Shown here piece by piece: positions 35,510-46,575 of a stretch of 64,000 bases of DNA. The stretch lies in contig JAAESI010000057.1 in assembly GCA_024229515.1 (NCBI GenBank), positions 1 through 64,000 of the forward strand, read 5' to 3'. The DNA comes from Pseudomonadota bacterium (GTDB lineage: Bacteria; Myxococcota_A; UBA796; UBA9615). The position numbers and the translations under genes are program-made. How positions within the stretch are numbered: the stretch's first letter is position 1; each line of letters opens with the position of its first letter. Under the pieces are notes generated by a model that was given only the letters and a program-made list of their open reading frames with translations, ran no database searches and was not told the DNA's origin.

Positions 35510-37969
35510 CTAGGGCTCGAACTCGTGCCACTTGCGGGACGCCAGCGCCCGGACAGCGGACTCGCCGCCCTTCTGCCAGGCCTCCGCCATCGCCTTCTGC
35601 CAGGCCTTCTTGCGTTCGGCCACCTGCTCCGGCGTCAGCGCCTTGATCTTCTCTTCGGTGGGGATGGACTGCGCCGCCCGATCGGGGGCGGGCGTCGCCG
35701 GGAGCTCGACCTCGATCTCGTGTTCGGCCGACGGCGCCGCGGGGGACGTGGGCAGCTCGACTTCGATCTCGTGTTCGGCCGACGGTCCCGCAGCAGCCGC
35801 GGGCTCGGGCTCGGGCGCGGGCTCGGGCTCGGGCTCGGGTTGGGAGGCGGGCTCGTCGTCGTCGACCGGCCCGGCCGCAGCCATCTCCCCGGTGACCCAC
35901 GGTTCGGGCTTGTCGGCCTCGCCCTCGTCGAAGCCGTCGAGCACCGGGATCGCCTGGAGCGAGTCCCCGGTGCTGGCGGACATCAGCTCGTCCTCTTCCC
36001 CGAACGCCCAGGGGTCGAACGCACCGGTGGCCCCGTGATCGGACGGCGTCGGCGAGATCGGCGAGGGTGGGGCGGCGGCGGAACGGACCGGCTGGATCGA
36101 AGGCTCGGGTTCTGGCTCGGGCGCTGGCTCGGCCGCGGGGGGAGCGACGTCGAGCTCCACTTCGAGGGAGTGCTCGTACGAGTCCCCCGCCGGCCCGGGC
36201 GCGGGCTCGGGCTCGGGCTTGGGATCGGACTCGGCCACGGGCTCGTCGGCCGGAGGGTCGTCGGCCGGAGGGTCGTCCAACTCGGAGCCGACGATCGCTT
36301 CGAACTCCCCCGTCCGCTCGGAGATGATCTCGGCCGTGTTGTCCCCCTCCCAGATCGCCTTGTTCCACTCCTCGAGGTTCATCGCGGAGCCTTCATCCTT
36401 GTCCGCGCCCTCCTCGTCTTCGGTGTGGAGGGAGTCGAACAGCACCGCGTGGGGGGTGATCTCTTCGGTGAAGGGGTTGAGCACCTCGGCGACCCGGCGC
36501 TTGAGCACCCGGTCCTCGGCGAGGTCCAGCTCGCGGGGCTCGCACTCAGCGCCGTCGGCGTTCCGGACCACCGTGACGACCGGCTTGATGAACGCCTCCT
36601 CGGTGCGCCCGCCGGAGGTGACGACGCCGATCTCGTTGCTGGTGAGCCGCACCAGCGAGCCGTAGGGGTACCGACCGACCACGTTGACCAGCGCCTTGAC
36701 CACCGACGGATCGAAGACCACGCCGCTGGCGGCGATGATCCGCTCCAACGCCTTGGCCGGCAGCATGGGCGGCTCACCGTCGGACGTCGGGGTCACCAGC
36801 GCGTCGTAGTGATCCGCGACCTGCACGATCCGCGTGAACACCGACAGGCTCTTCTTGCCCAGGTTGGGGAAGCCGCCGGGGCGGCGGTAGTGCATGTGGT
36901 GCTCAAGCGTGACGAGCAGCCGGCGCATCAGCCCCGGTCCGTACTCGCCCTGCTGCAGCAGCGCCTTGAAGCCCGCGATGGGGTGGTACCGCATCTTGCG
37001 ATCGGGGTCCCACTCGCCCGCCTCGCCCCCCCCGAGGGAGGCCGCTTCGCGCTCCGCGGCGGCGTACCCGAGGTCGTGGAACATCGCCGCGGCGCCGAGC
37101 TCGGCCAGCTCGATGCGGTTGAGCTGCAGCTCCCGCCCGATGGCCACGGCAAGGCTCGCGGTGTTGACGCAGTGGTTGTAGTACGGGTCCTCGATCCCGT
37201 GGATCGTGTGCAGCTTGAGGAAGTCCTCGGGGTCTTCCTCGGCGACGTCCACGAGGTCGTGAACGATCTTGCGGATCCGCAGCGGGTTCGCGGTCTCGGC
37301 CGACTCGACGGCGCGGAAGTAGTCCTTCACCGCGAGCACGCCCTTGGCGTACGACAGCGCCGCGACCTCCTGCTCCGCGGCCGCATCGCCCGCGGCCATC
37401 GCCATCGACTGGACCTCGCCCCCGCCGCTGCCGGCGGACTTGAAGAAGTACGGTCGGTCGAAGTCGACATCGGGGATGTCGGCCTTCTCCAGCTCCACCC
37501 GAATGTGGTCGAGGGGGTCCTCGTCGTCGTCCTTGGGGGGCCGCGTGTTCAGCAGCAGCAGGACCAGGTCCTTGAGGTCCTCCACCGGCAGGGGCCGGTT
37601 GAACGTGATGCCGCCGATGCCGTGCCGGTTCAACACGTTCACCAGGTAGGTGACGTTGCTGTAGGCCGAGGCATCCATCTTGATGCGCAGATCGTTCAGG
37701 TAGATCTGGCCTTCGACGGTGATGAAGTGGGTGCGGTGGACGGTGCTGCCGAGGAAGTCGAGGGTCTCGGCGAGGCGCCCGAGGGGCTCGAGCACCGCAG
37801 CGTTGCCGGCGTCGTGGATGGCGAGCGTACGCATCGCCATGAAGAGGTAGTTGACCAGCCGCTTGCCGGCCTCGCGGAGCCTTCCGAGTTCCGTCTCTTC
37901 GGGATCGGCGATGCCCTCCGCGTCGCCCACGCCGTCAAAGGAGAGGAAGCCTTCGGTGCCTTCACTCAT
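35510..37969 (-). CDS. HD-GYP-like domain protein with long acidic tail
   Basis: The protein has 819 residues and no membrane segment. An N-terminal helical domain (about 25-150) is followed by an HD domain (about 255-420): NHCVNTASLAVAIG, MFHDLGYA with HD at 298-299, and HHMHYRRPGGFP, a degenerate form of HHExxDGxGYP. A beta domain of about 80 residues (YPYGSLVRLTSNEIGVV) follows, as in HD-GYP proteins with an extra C-terminal domain. Residues about 550-800 are Pro/Glu/Asp-rich linker containing two copies of AEHEIEVELP (SAEHEIEVELPTSP, SAEHEIEVELPATP). It likely acts in c-di-GMP or related signalling. Its ATG overlaps the stop of the upstream HEAT-like gene (ATGA). Confidence 0.82.
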   Translation of the reverse strand: MSEGTEGFLSFDGVGDAEGIADPEETELGRLREAGKRLVNYLFMAMRTLAIHDAGNAAVLEPLGRLAETLDFLGSTVHRTHFITVEGQIYLNDLRIKMDASAYSNVTYLVNVLNRHGIGGITFNRPLPVEDLKDLVLLLLNTRPPKDDDEDPLDHIRVELEKADIPDVDFDRPYFFKSAGSGGGEVQSMAMAAGDAAAEQEVAALSYAKGVLAVKDYFRAVESAETANPLRIRKIVHDLVDVAEEDPEDFLKLHTIHGIEDPYYNHCVNTASLAVAIGRELQLNRIELAELGAAAMFHDLGYAAAEREAASLGGGEAGEWDPDRKMRYHPIAGFKALLQQGEYGPGLMRRLLVTLEHHMHYRRPGGFPNLGKKSLSVFTRIVQVADHYDALVTPTSDGEPPMLPAKALERIIAASGVVFDPSVVKALVNVVGRYPYGSLVRLTSNEIGVVTSGGRTEEAFIKPVVTVVRNADGAECEPRELDLAEDRVLKRRVAEVLNPFTEEITPHAVLFDSLHTEDEEGADKDEGSAMNLEEWNKAIWEGDNTAEIISERTGEFEAIVGSELDDPPADDPPADEPVAESDPKPEPEPAPGPAGDSYEHSLEVELDVAPPAAEPAPEPEPEPSIQPVRSAAAPPSPISPTPSDHGATGAFDPWAFGEEDELMSASTGDSLQAIPVLDGFDEGEADKPEPWVTGEMAAAGPVDDDEPASQPEPEPEPAPEPEPAAAAGPSAEHEIEVELPTSPAAPSAEHEIEVELPATPAPDRAAQSIPTEEKIKALTPEQVAERKKAWQKAMAEAWQKGGESAVRALASRKWHEFEP

Positions 37970-40011
37970 GAGGTCTGGGCTCTCCGGCGCGCGTCGACGA
38001 GTCGGCGCGTCACCAGCTCACGGAATTCGGGGCTCCCGGCCGTTCGCACGGCCCGCAGCCGCTCGATGGCGTCGGGCGTGGCGGCCACGGCGAGCCCCTC
38101 CACGGCGAGCCGGTTCCACTCGATGACCTCCGGCGTGCCCAGCAGCCCACCCAGCTTGGCGCGGGCCTTGACCTTGAGCCGCTCGGACAGGACGCGGGTG
38201 GCGTAGACAGGGTCGATCTCGGCGACCAGCTGCACGATCCGGTTCCGCGTGATGTCGTCGCTGAGCTTGAACCCGTGCTCGGCGAACCAGCGGAACAGCA
38301 CCTGGGCGAGCTTCGGATCTCCCTGCCGGTCCACGGCCTTGAGGGCTTCGTCGCGGACGTCGATATCGAGGTCCTCGAGGCCCGACCGGATCAAGCGCGG
38401 GGTCCGCTCGGTGGTCTCCACCCGCCCGGCGATGCGGATGATGGCGCGGCGCACGACCGGGTCCGGCCAGGTGATGGCCCGCTCGGCCATCTCGATGGAC
38501 TCCGGCGTCCGTAGCGTGGCGAGGCAGCGCAGGGCGGCGAGGGCCGACGGCCGCTCGTCCCCCTTGAGGGCTTCGTCGTACAGCTCCAGGGACGTGCCCG
38601 TGCGGCGGATCAGCGTGCCCGCGAGGATGTTGGCCATGTGCTCGGTCATGCCGTGGCCGAGGAGCCGGAGGATCTCCGACGGCTCCAGGTTGGGGAGGAG
38701 CTGCTGGAGGATGTCCCAGGCGAGGTTCTCCGCCTCCTCATCGCCGGAGGCGGCCGCAACGAGGGCCCCCAGGGCGTCGCCCGAGCTGCACTCCTGCAGC
38801 ATGTCGTTGGCGATCTGGGTCAGGTGCTCGGGGTAGACGCCGCCGGCGCCGATCCGGCGGAGGTAGCGCAGCAGCCGGTCGTAGGTCTTGAGGTCCCGCG
38901 CCCGCACGAGGTACCGGCGGATCGGCTGGAGCATGCCGGTGAAGTCGTCGGGGCCGAAGAACTCCGGCTCCTGCATGCAGAGCTCGAAGCAGTAGTCGAG
39001 GAGGTGGAGCAGGCCCAGCTGGCCTTCCTCCTGCAGCTGGGTGCGGATGGCCGCGATCTCCTCGAACTCCAGCGGCGTGTACTGGATCTCGACCAGGCCA
39101 CCGCGGAGGATCAGCGGGTAGTCGCGGGCGCCGGGGTAGAGCCCCTCGGAGAAGCCGGAGCCGAGGGCCTGGAACGCGGCGGTGTCGGCGCCGTCGTCCC
39201 ACGCCTCCTCCACCGCCATCGCCATGGTGTCGCCGCCGACGCGGGACTTGTGCTTGGGGCCTCGGCGGCGCTCCCGCCGGCTCGATCCCTCGGCGTCCAG
39301 GCGCGCCTCTTCCTTGCCGAGCTCTTCCTTGAGGAGCTGCTCCGCCTCGCTGTCGCGGAAGGAGCGCATGACGCGGCCGCCGCCGACCTTGCCGAAGCCG
39401 GCGTTGGCGCCGACGAGCTCCCGCTGGCCGGAGATCCGCTCCATCATCCGCGGGATCGCTTCGCCCGTGTCGACCTTGGGCCGGCCGTCTTCGCCGAAGG
39501 AGCCGGCGGCATGCAGATCGTGGGTGAACCCCTCGACCGCGGAGTAGGTGACGTGCTCGAACGACTTCTTCCACAGGAGCGTGACGAGGTCTTCCTCCTC
39601 GGCGTTGCGGCCGGTGGAGGCGCGCTTGGCGAGGATGTCGAGCAGCTCCTCGAGCTCGTCCTGGGTCAGCCCGGGCTTGAACACCAGGGCGCGCACGCCG
39701 TCGCGGTAGAGCCGAAACGGCATGCCGTTCTCGCGGTCGCCGTCGTGATAGACCTCCTGGCTGTCGTAGACGAAGCGGTCGGCGCCGACGAGCAGCCGGA
39801 TGACGCCGTGCTCGGTGAGGATCTCCTCGAAGCCCTTCTCGAGCTCCTCGAGGAACATCTTGATGGCTTGATTCTCGCGATCGTAGAAGCCGAACGACCG
39901 GGCCGTCTTGGCCAGGTTGAACAGCAACTGCGCCACGTCCTTGTGGACGCCCGAGAGCTTCCGACGGACGTCTTTCTGAAGGCTTCCTTCGCCCTTAGAG
40001 GCGTCGGCCAT
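37966..40011 (-). CDS. HEAT-repeat-like signalling partner of the HD-GYP protein
   Basis: The protein has 681 residues, soluble and mostly helical. The N-terminal 150 residues (VHKDVAQLLFNLAKTARSFG onward) resemble the first domain of the downstream HD protein. The second half contains tandem antiparallel helix pairs (VRRAIIRIAGRVETTERTPR; DIDVRDEALKAVDRQGDPK) typical of HEAT/armadillo repeats. No catalytic motif is visible. It is translationally coupled to the HD-GYP gene by a four-base overlap, so the two probably form a complex. A scaffold role is inference. Confidence 0.72.
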   Translation of the reverse strand: MADASKGEGSLQKDVRRKLSGVHKDVAQLLFNLAKTARSFGFYDRENQAIKMFLEELEKGFEEILTEHGVIRLLVGADRFVYDSQEVYHDGDRENGMPFRLYRDGVRALVFKPGLTQDELEELLDILAKRASTGRNAEEEDLVTLLWKKSFEHVTYSAVEGFTHDLHAAGSFGEDGRPKVDTGEAIPRMMERISGQRELVGANAGFGKVGGGRVMRSFRDSEAEQLLKEELGKEEARLDAEGSSRRERRRGPKHKSRVGGDTMAMAVEEAWDDGADTAAFQALGSGFSEGLYPGARDYPLILRGGLVEIQYTPLEFEEIAAIRTQLQEEGQLGLLHLLDYCFELCMQEPEFFGPDDFTGMLQPIRRYLVRARDLKTYDRLLRYLRRIGAGGVYPEHLTQIANDMLQECSSGDALGALVAAASGDEEAENLAWDILQQLLPNLEPSEILRLLGHGMTEHMANILAGTLIRRTGTSLELYDEALKGDERPSALAALRCLATLRTPESIEMAERAITWPDPVVRRAIIRIAGRVETTERTPRLIRSGLEDLDIDVRDEALKAVDRQGDPKLAQVLFRWFAEHGFKLSDDITRNRIVQLVAEIDPVYATRVLSERLKVKARAKLGGLLGTPEVIEWNRLAVEGLAVAATPDAIERLRAVRTAGSPEFRELVTRRLVDARRRAQTS

Positions 40012-40051
40012 TCCATCTCCCGCAAGGTTGGAATCCTCAGACTACACGGGG

Positions 40052-41875
40052 TCAGGGGGCCGCGACTCCACCCAGGGCGTCGTCCACCACCTCGATGAAG
40101 CGCTCGACCTCGAGGGCGGCGGCGGGGGCCAGCAGATCGCCGGTGAAGACGAGCTTGGCGCGGCGTGAGAACAGCGGGCCCGACCAGGAGGCGAAGGAGT
40201 CCACCGTCCAGAACGGGGTCACCAGCTGGGTGGTGGGGGCGGCCGAAGCGGCGGGGCGGGCGCGGAACGTCCAGGACTCCAGAAGATCCACGCTGCTGCG
40301 GAGGGCGTCGCGGGCGTAGGACCAGGAGGTGCCGCCGTCGGTTCGGTCCGGCGCCGGGCGGGGCAGCGGGGGCACCGGAATCCCCCCCTCGGGGAGGGCG
40401 AGATCGCGTGCCAGGGTGCCGGCGGCGGCGACCTGGATGCGGCCTCCGTCGAGCTCTTCGAGGGTGATGTCGAGCGAACCCGACCACAGGCCCAGCCAGG
40501 CCAGATCCGACGCGGGGATCGCGTCGGGGGGCGAGCCGGCGGCGGTCCAGTCGCGCACGCGGGCAGCTGGTGCGCCGCCGAGGGTGCCGGTGACCTGCAC
40601 GTCGAAGCCGGCCTCGACCTCCGTCGCGTTGAGGGTCCAGGACCGCAGCGGCGGGTCCCCGGGGAGCCGGAGCCAGCGCGCGCCGCGGGGCCCCAGCATC
40701 ACCGCGTCGCGGCCGATCAGCGGCTCTTCGAGCGCGCCCAGCCAGGTCGAGGGGCGGGACGGATCGATGAACAGCGGGCCCGCGCCGGGGGTGAGTTCGT
40801 CGTCGGGGAGGAGCACCAGGGTCTGGTTCAGGAGCGCGAGGGGCTCACCGGGAGCGACCCGGTGGTGGGAGCGGCTCGCGAGCACGACCTCGGCGCGAAT
40901 CTCGTTGATGCGGAGCAGCGCGATGAGGAGGGCGGCGCGATCGGCGGTGGTGCCGATGCCGTCCGCGGCCACCGACGAGGCTCGCCGGGGGAGCTGCCAG
41001 CCGCCCCCGCGGCCCCCCGAGGGATCCAGCTCGATCTCGTCCAAGGCGATGTGGACCGCTTCCCGGACCATGGCGGCGCGGTCCGGCTGCGAGAGCACCC
41101 GCGCCGCGAGCGTGATGACGTCCCCCTTGGCTCGTGCGGCCCCGTCGAAGAAGGCGCGGTGGTCCAGCACGAGGGCGTCCCACTCCTCTCCGGACGTGAT
41201 GGCGAGGGCGGGGACGCGGCCCGAGATGGTGTCGACCCCGGACGGCAGGGGCAGCGCGGCGACCCGCTCCAGGGTGATGAAGGAGCGGTGGCGACCCTCC
41301 TCCAGGAGCTGTCGGCTGAGCTCCGTGGACCAGCCGTGGGGGCGGATGGCGGCGCCCTGGCTGGAGGCCTCCTCGACGGAGATCTCGACCGCCTGGGCGG
41401 GGGCGCCGAGGGGCTGCACGGGCACGAAGAGGGCGAACCGGTGGTCCAGCCGGGGGAGCCGCGGGCGGTAGACGACGACGTGGGCGTCGAGGCCTCCGAC
41501 GCGGTTGGGGAGGAGCTCGCAGCGCCACGGATCGCCCAGGTGACCGAAGCCGGTGGGTTGCGGGGCGAGGGCGACGGTGCCCCCGGACTCGGCCTCACAC
41601 TCCTCCCCCATCGCCCGGTCGATCACGGCGATAAAGAGGCGCTCCGGGGGCGCTTCCCCGGTGACCTCGAAGTGCCGCTCGATGGCCTCCTCCTCGTCGA
41701 GCACGACGCGCTGGACGAAGCGGGAGTACTCGAAGCCACGGACCCGCGAGGGGCCCTGGAAGAGGCTCCGGTAGGTGCCGGTGTCGACGCGGGGGCCGCG
41801 GTTGCGGCGGGCCTCGGCCAGGTTGGGCACGGCGAGGAGGCTCGCCAGCGCGAGCAGCAGGAGGAGCTTGCGCAC
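40052..41875 (-). CDS. Secreted transglutaminase-like protein lacking the catalytic Cys
   Basis: The protein has 607 residues from GTG 41875, seven bases after the upstream stop. The signal peptide is VRKLLLLLALASLLAVPNLAEA. The middle (about 330-390) has the transglutaminase-core layout (DGIGTTADRAALLIALLRINEIRAEVVLA), but the position of the nucleophilic Cys (usually GxCxD/E) is TTADR, so the enzyme is probably inactive. N- and C-terminal beta-rich domains recall DUF3857 proteins. It would be periplasmic. Relatives act as scaffolds or proteases; the role here is unknown. Confidence 0.72.
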   Translation of the reverse strand: MRKLLLLLALASLLAVPNLAEARRNRGPRVDTGTYRSLFQGPSRVRGFEYSRFVQRVVLDEEEAIERHFEVTGEAPPERLFIAVIDRAMGEECEAESGGTVALAPQPTGFGHLGDPWRCELLPNRVGGLDAHVVVYRPRLPRLDHRFALFVPVQPLGAPAQAVEISVEEASSQGAAIRPHGWSTELSRQLLEEGRHRSFITLERVAALPLPSGVDTISGRVPALAITSGEEWDALVLDHRAFFDGAARAKGDVITLAARVLSQPDRAAMVREAVHIALDEIELDPSGGRGGGWQLPRRASSVAADGIGTTADRAALLIALLRINEIRAEVVLASRSHHRVAPGEPLALLNQTLVLLPDDELTPGAGPLFIDPSRPSTWLGALEEPLIGRDAVMLGPRGARWLRLPGDPPLRSWTLNATEVEAGFDVQVTGTLGGAPAARVRDWTAAGSPPDAIPASDLAWLGLWSGSLDITLEELDGGRIQVAAAGTLARDLALPEGGIPVPPLPRPAPDRTDGGTSWSYARDALRSSVDLLESWTFRARPAASAAPTTQLVTPFWTVDSFASWSGPLFSRRAKLVFTGDLLAPAAALEVERFIEVVDDALGGVAAP

Positions 41876-41882
41876 GGTGGGA

Positions 41883-43258
<1,376 letters not shown>

Positions 43259-43262
<4 letters not shown>

Positions 43263-43768
43263 TGCGGAACCTCCAAGAAGACCTTGCCGTTGTCCACCTT
43301 CACGTCAATGCATCGGACCGAAAGATCCTCGCCAGAGGTGCAGGAGCCGTCGCGAATGTCGAACGTGAACGAGTGGAACGGGCACGTGACGTCGAAGCCG
43401 TCGAGCTCCCCTTCCCCCAGCGGACCGCCCGCATGGGGGCAGCTGTCGGAGGTGGCGTGGAACTCACCGTCGTCGGTCTTGTACAGCGCGTAGCGGGTCC
43501 CGAAGATGCCGACCTGGTGGACCGATCCGTCGATGACTTCGTCCGGTCGAACGCCTTGAGCTTGCACCCACATGCGCCCCTTGGGGGGCTCGTCCGTCGC
43601 CGGCGCGGCGACCGGGGCGCCCATCGAAGGGGCCGCGGGCGGCTTCGGCGGCGTCGGGGTGGGAGCGGCGGCCGCGGGCGCAGGCGGGGTCGGAACGGAC
43701 GACTCGTCCGCTCCCATCGCCTTCTTCACCGCGCCCTTGAGGCGTCGTCGGATTCCAAAACGGGACAT
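43259..43768 (-). CDS. Rieske [2Fe-2S] ferredoxin-like protein
   Basis: The protein has 169 residues from ATG 43768 (43777 is an alternative). A basic N-terminus (MSRFGIRRRLKGAVKKAMG) and an Ala/Pro-rich linker (about 24-65) lead into a Rieske domain of about 100 residues with both cluster motifs, CPHAGGPLGEG and CPFHSFTFD (C-x-H and C-x2-H). The Cys pair that forms a disulphide in bc1-type Rieske proteins is absent, so it resembles the ferredoxins of dioxygenase systems or NirD. It would transfer electrons in the cytoplasm; no oxygenase partner is adjacent. It is coupled to the downstream lipoprotein gene. Confidence 0.88.
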
Positions 43769-43826
43769 CGGCGGCATGATAGTGGCTGGATTCCGGAGTG
43801 GAAGCCGCCAGACCCAAGGAGATCCG

Positions 43827-44252
43827 ATGCGCCTCTTGATGCTCGCCACCGTCGTCGTCGCGTTGGCCGCGTGCGGGCCGGACCCCGTCGAAGCTCCGCC
43901 GACACCGGAGGCCCCCGAGGACGGCGACGGGAGCGCGATGGTGGAGGCCGAGTCGGGCCTGGACCGGGTGCAGGTCGGCGACTGGACCGCCTACGGCGAG
44001 CCTGACGAGGCCTGGGATACCGATCCCCTGACCGCAACCCGGTGGGCTCACGTCTCGGCGGAGTTGGCTTGTGCGGGGCGGGCGAACCACGGGGATCCGG
44101 AGGCGCACACGGCGGCGAGCCGGCGGATCCTGGCGCACCACAAGACGACGGCCGAGGCGGTGATGACCTTCGGCATCGAGGTCAACGGCGACGAGGCCCG
44201 GGCGCACTCTCTGGGGGAGTTGGTGGCGGCGGCGACCGAGACCTGTCGTTGA
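43827..44252 (+). CDS. Small lipoprotein, unknown function
   Basis: The protein has 141 residues. AAGGAGA lies just upstream of ATG 43827, and MRLLMLATVVVALAAC is a lipoprotein signal with Cys16. A Pro/Glu-rich linker is followed by a helical domain (TATRWAHVSAELACAGRA; ASRRILAHHKTTAEAVMTFG) with two Cys that could pair. I do not recognise the family. It is divergent from the Rieske gene and 32 bases upstream of the lipase-like gene. Confidence 0.75.
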   Translation: MRLLMLATVVVALAACGPDPVEAPPTPEAPEDGDGSAMVEAESGLDRVQVGDWTAYGEPDEAWDTDPLTATRWAHVSAELACAGRANHGDPEAHTAASRRILAHHKTTAEAVMTFGIEVNGDEARAHSLGELVAAATETCR

Positions 44253-44284
44253 CGGCCCGGGGCGTCCTTCCCTAGACCGCCTGC

Positions 44285-46216
44285 ATGCCTCGCGCGCTCC
44301 TCTTCGTCCTTGCCCTGGCGCTGCTGGGGTGCCCGTCCGAGCCCGAGCCCTACGTCGCGTCGTGGCCGACGCTGGTGTGCGACGACCTGGCGGAGGCGTA
44401 CTGCGGCTTCCCCTTCCCCAACAACGTCTTCACGGAGGCGGCGGACACACCCACGGGGCTTCGGGTCGCGCTGTCGCCCGATGCCCTCCCGAACACCGGG
44501 ACGGGGGCCTACGACCCGACAGCGTGGAACCGAGGGGACGGCTTCTCGCCGGGCGGGCCGATCTTCGTGCACCTGCCGGGGGCGACCGAGGCGGGGTTGA
44601 ACGACTCGACCGACATCGGGGCCTCGCTGGAGGCGGGGGCGCTGAGCGTGGTGCTCAACCTGGAGACCGGGGAGGCGGTGCCTCACTGGGCGGAGCTGGA
44701 CCGCACCACCGACGTGGACTCGCAGCGCACGCTGCTGCTGCAGCCGGCGGTGAGGTTGGAGGACGCCACGCGCTACGTGGTGGCGTTCCGGGGCCTGTCG
44801 ACGGCGCTGGGGCAGGCGCTCCCGCCGACGTCGATGATGGAGCAGATCCTGGCCGGCAACGGACCTGCCGATCGTCAGCCGCTGTACGACGAGGAGCTGC
44901 TCCCGGCGCTGGAGGCGGCGGGCTGGGGGCGGGACGAGATCCAGATCGCGTGGGACTTCACGACGGCATCGCGGGCCTCGACGACGGGGTGGCTGCTGCA
45001 GATGCGGGACGTCGCCCTCGCGGAGGTCGCTGACGGCGGGCCGGCGTTCACGATCGACAGCGTGGAGGACGACTGGAACCCGGACCACATCGCGTTTCGC
45101 ATCCACGGGACGATGCAGGCGCCGAGGTTCCTCACGGGCTCGGAGGCCGGGGCGACGCTGGTGTTCGGCGCCGACGGCCTGCCGGAGTTGAACGGGACGA
45201 TGGACGTGCCGTTCGAGGTGCTGATCCCCAACTCGGCGCTGGCGGAGCCGAAGGCGCTGCTGCAGTACGGACACGGGCTGTTCGGGGAGCTGGATCAGAT
45301 CGAGTCGGAGCACTTCCGCAACTGGATCGACGAGTACGGCTGGGTGTTCTTCGCGGCCGACCTGAAGGGGATGGCGTCGGACGACGAGGACTGGGTGCGG
45401 GGGGTGCTGCTCAGCGGCGAACTGGACCGGATGGCGGCGATGTACGACCGGCTGCACCAGGGCTTCGTGAACTGGATCCTGCTGATGGAGTTGATGCAAA
45501 CGGGGATGGCGGAGCACCCCGACTTCGGCGCCTACATCGACCCCCGCGAGGCGCAGTACCACGGCATCAGCCAGGGCGGGATCATGGGGCTGGTGTACGC
45601 GGCGGCGTCCCCGCACATCGATCGGGCGGCGCTGGGGGTGATGGGGCAGCCGTACGCGCTGCTGCTGAGCCGGTCAGTGGACTTCGAGGAGTTCTTCCTC
45701 GCGCTGAAGCTGGTCCTGGACGATCCGCGGGACATCCAGCTGATGCTGGGGCTGGCGCAGATGCTGTGGGACCGGGTCGAGCCGAGCGGCTGGTCGGCGT
45801 ACGTCGAGGACGACAAGCAGATCTTCTTGCGCGACGCGATCGGCGATCACCAGGTGACGACGCTGGGGGCTCACGTGATGGCCCGGACGTTGGGGGCGGC
45901 TCACGTCGACACCGGGATCCGGGACGTGTGGGGGCTCGAGGCGGTGGCGGGCACGACGTCGGGGCACACGCTCGTGGAGTACGACTTCGGGCTCCCGACG
46001 GTGCCGACGTGCAACGTTCCGATGTCGTTGTGCGGCGGTCCTCACGGGGAGCTGCGGAAGCTCGATCCGGCGCTGCAGCAGCTGGACCTGTTCCTGCGCA
46101 CGGGGGAGGTGCGGAACTTCTGCGACGGGGGGAACTGCTCGTTCCCGGACCTGTCCGAGTGCGAGGTGAACGAGGACGACGAAGCGGCCCAGGCGCTGTG
46201 CGGAGCGAATCGATGA
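44285..46216 (+). CDS. Lipase-like alpha/beta-hydrolase lipoprotein
   Basis: The protein has 643 residues. MPRALLFVLALALLGC is a lipoprotein signal (Cys16). The N-terminal half is beta-rich and includes CGFPFPNNVFT, typical of large myxobacterial lipase-like lipoproteins and of bacterial virulence-factor lipases. An alpha/beta-hydrolase domain follows with the oxyanion turn LLQYGHGLFG, the nucleophile elbow GISQGG (about residues 424-429) and a possible catalytic His in TTSGHTLVEY. A Cys-rich end (NFCDGGNCSFPDLSEC) follows. It probably hydrolyses extracellular esters at the outer membrane. Its stop overlaps the next start (ATGA). Confidence 0.8.
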   Translation: MPRALLFVLALALLGCPSEPEPYVASWPTLVCDDLAEAYCGFPFPNNVFTEAADTPTGLRVALSPDALPNTGTGAYDPTAWNRGDGFSPGGPIFVHLPGATEAGLNDSTDIGASLEAGALSVVLNLETGEAVPHWAELDRTTDVDSQRTLLLQPAVRLEDATRYVVAFRGLSTALGQALPPTSMMEQILAGNGPADRQPLYDEELLPALEAAGWGRDEIQIAWDFTTASRASTTGWLLQMRDVALAEVADGGPAFTIDSVEDDWNPDHIAFRIHGTMQAPRFLTGSEAGATLVFGADGLPELNGTMDVPFEVLIPNSALAEPKALLQYGHGLFGELDQIESEHFRNWIDEYGWVFFAADLKGMASDDEDWVRGVLLSGELDRMAAMYDRLHQGFVNWILLMELMQTGMAEHPDFGAYIDPREAQYHGISQGGIMGLVYAAASPHIDRAALGVMGQPYALLLSRSVDFEEFFLALKLVLDDPRDIQLMLGLAQMLWDRVEPSGWSAYVEDDKQIFLRDAIGDHQVTTLGAHVMARTLGAAHVDTGIRDVWGLEAVAGTTSGHTLVEYDFGLPTVPTCNVPMSLCGGPHGELRKLDPALQQLDLFLRTGEVRNFCDGGNCSFPDLSECEVNEDDEAAQALCGANR

Positions 46217-46575
46217 GTTCAGGGATTCTGGGGTTCGACCTGTGGACGATCGTGCACGCGGCGGCAGCGCTGGTGCGGTGCCTGCTGATGGCGGGCGGGG
46301 CGCTGGCGTTGTTCCAGCTGGGGGAGATGTACAAGCGGCCGGCGCTGCAGGCTTCGGCGGCGGGGTTGGCGCTGCTGACGTTGGACACGTTCGGCTCGAC
46401 GATCGCGTCCACGGCGCTGCAGCAAATGATGCTCCGGGGGAGCTTCGACACACTGGACTGGGGCTACGCGTACGGCGCGTTGGGCCTGGTCTCGGGCTGC
46501 GCCGCCCTGCTGGGCTGGGCGATGGTGTCGGGGGGGCTGGTCTCGACGATGATGTCGGGCAAGCCGAAGGGCTAG
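46213..46575 (+). CDS. Small membrane protein
   Basis: The protein has 120 residues with three or four hydrophobic helices (about 12-34, 45-62, 88-107) and no recognised family. ATG 46213 overlaps the lipase-like gene stop by four bases, so it is translated with it and may be its inner-membrane partner. Its TAG lies in a CTAG shared with the convergent zinc-ribbon gene. Confidence 0.72.
   Translation: MSSGILGFDLWTIVHAAAALVRCLLMAGGALALFQLGEMYKRPALQASAAGLALLTLDTFGSTIASTALQQMMLRGSFDTLDWGYAYGALGLVSGCAALLGWAMVSGGLVSTMMSGKPKG

Noticed and set aside
35525..38206. Long open frame (+) of 893 codons opposite the HD-GYP gene
   Set aside because: Composition is the mirror of the Asp/Glu/Pro-rich tail (Gly/Arg/Leu strings); no start signal or domain.
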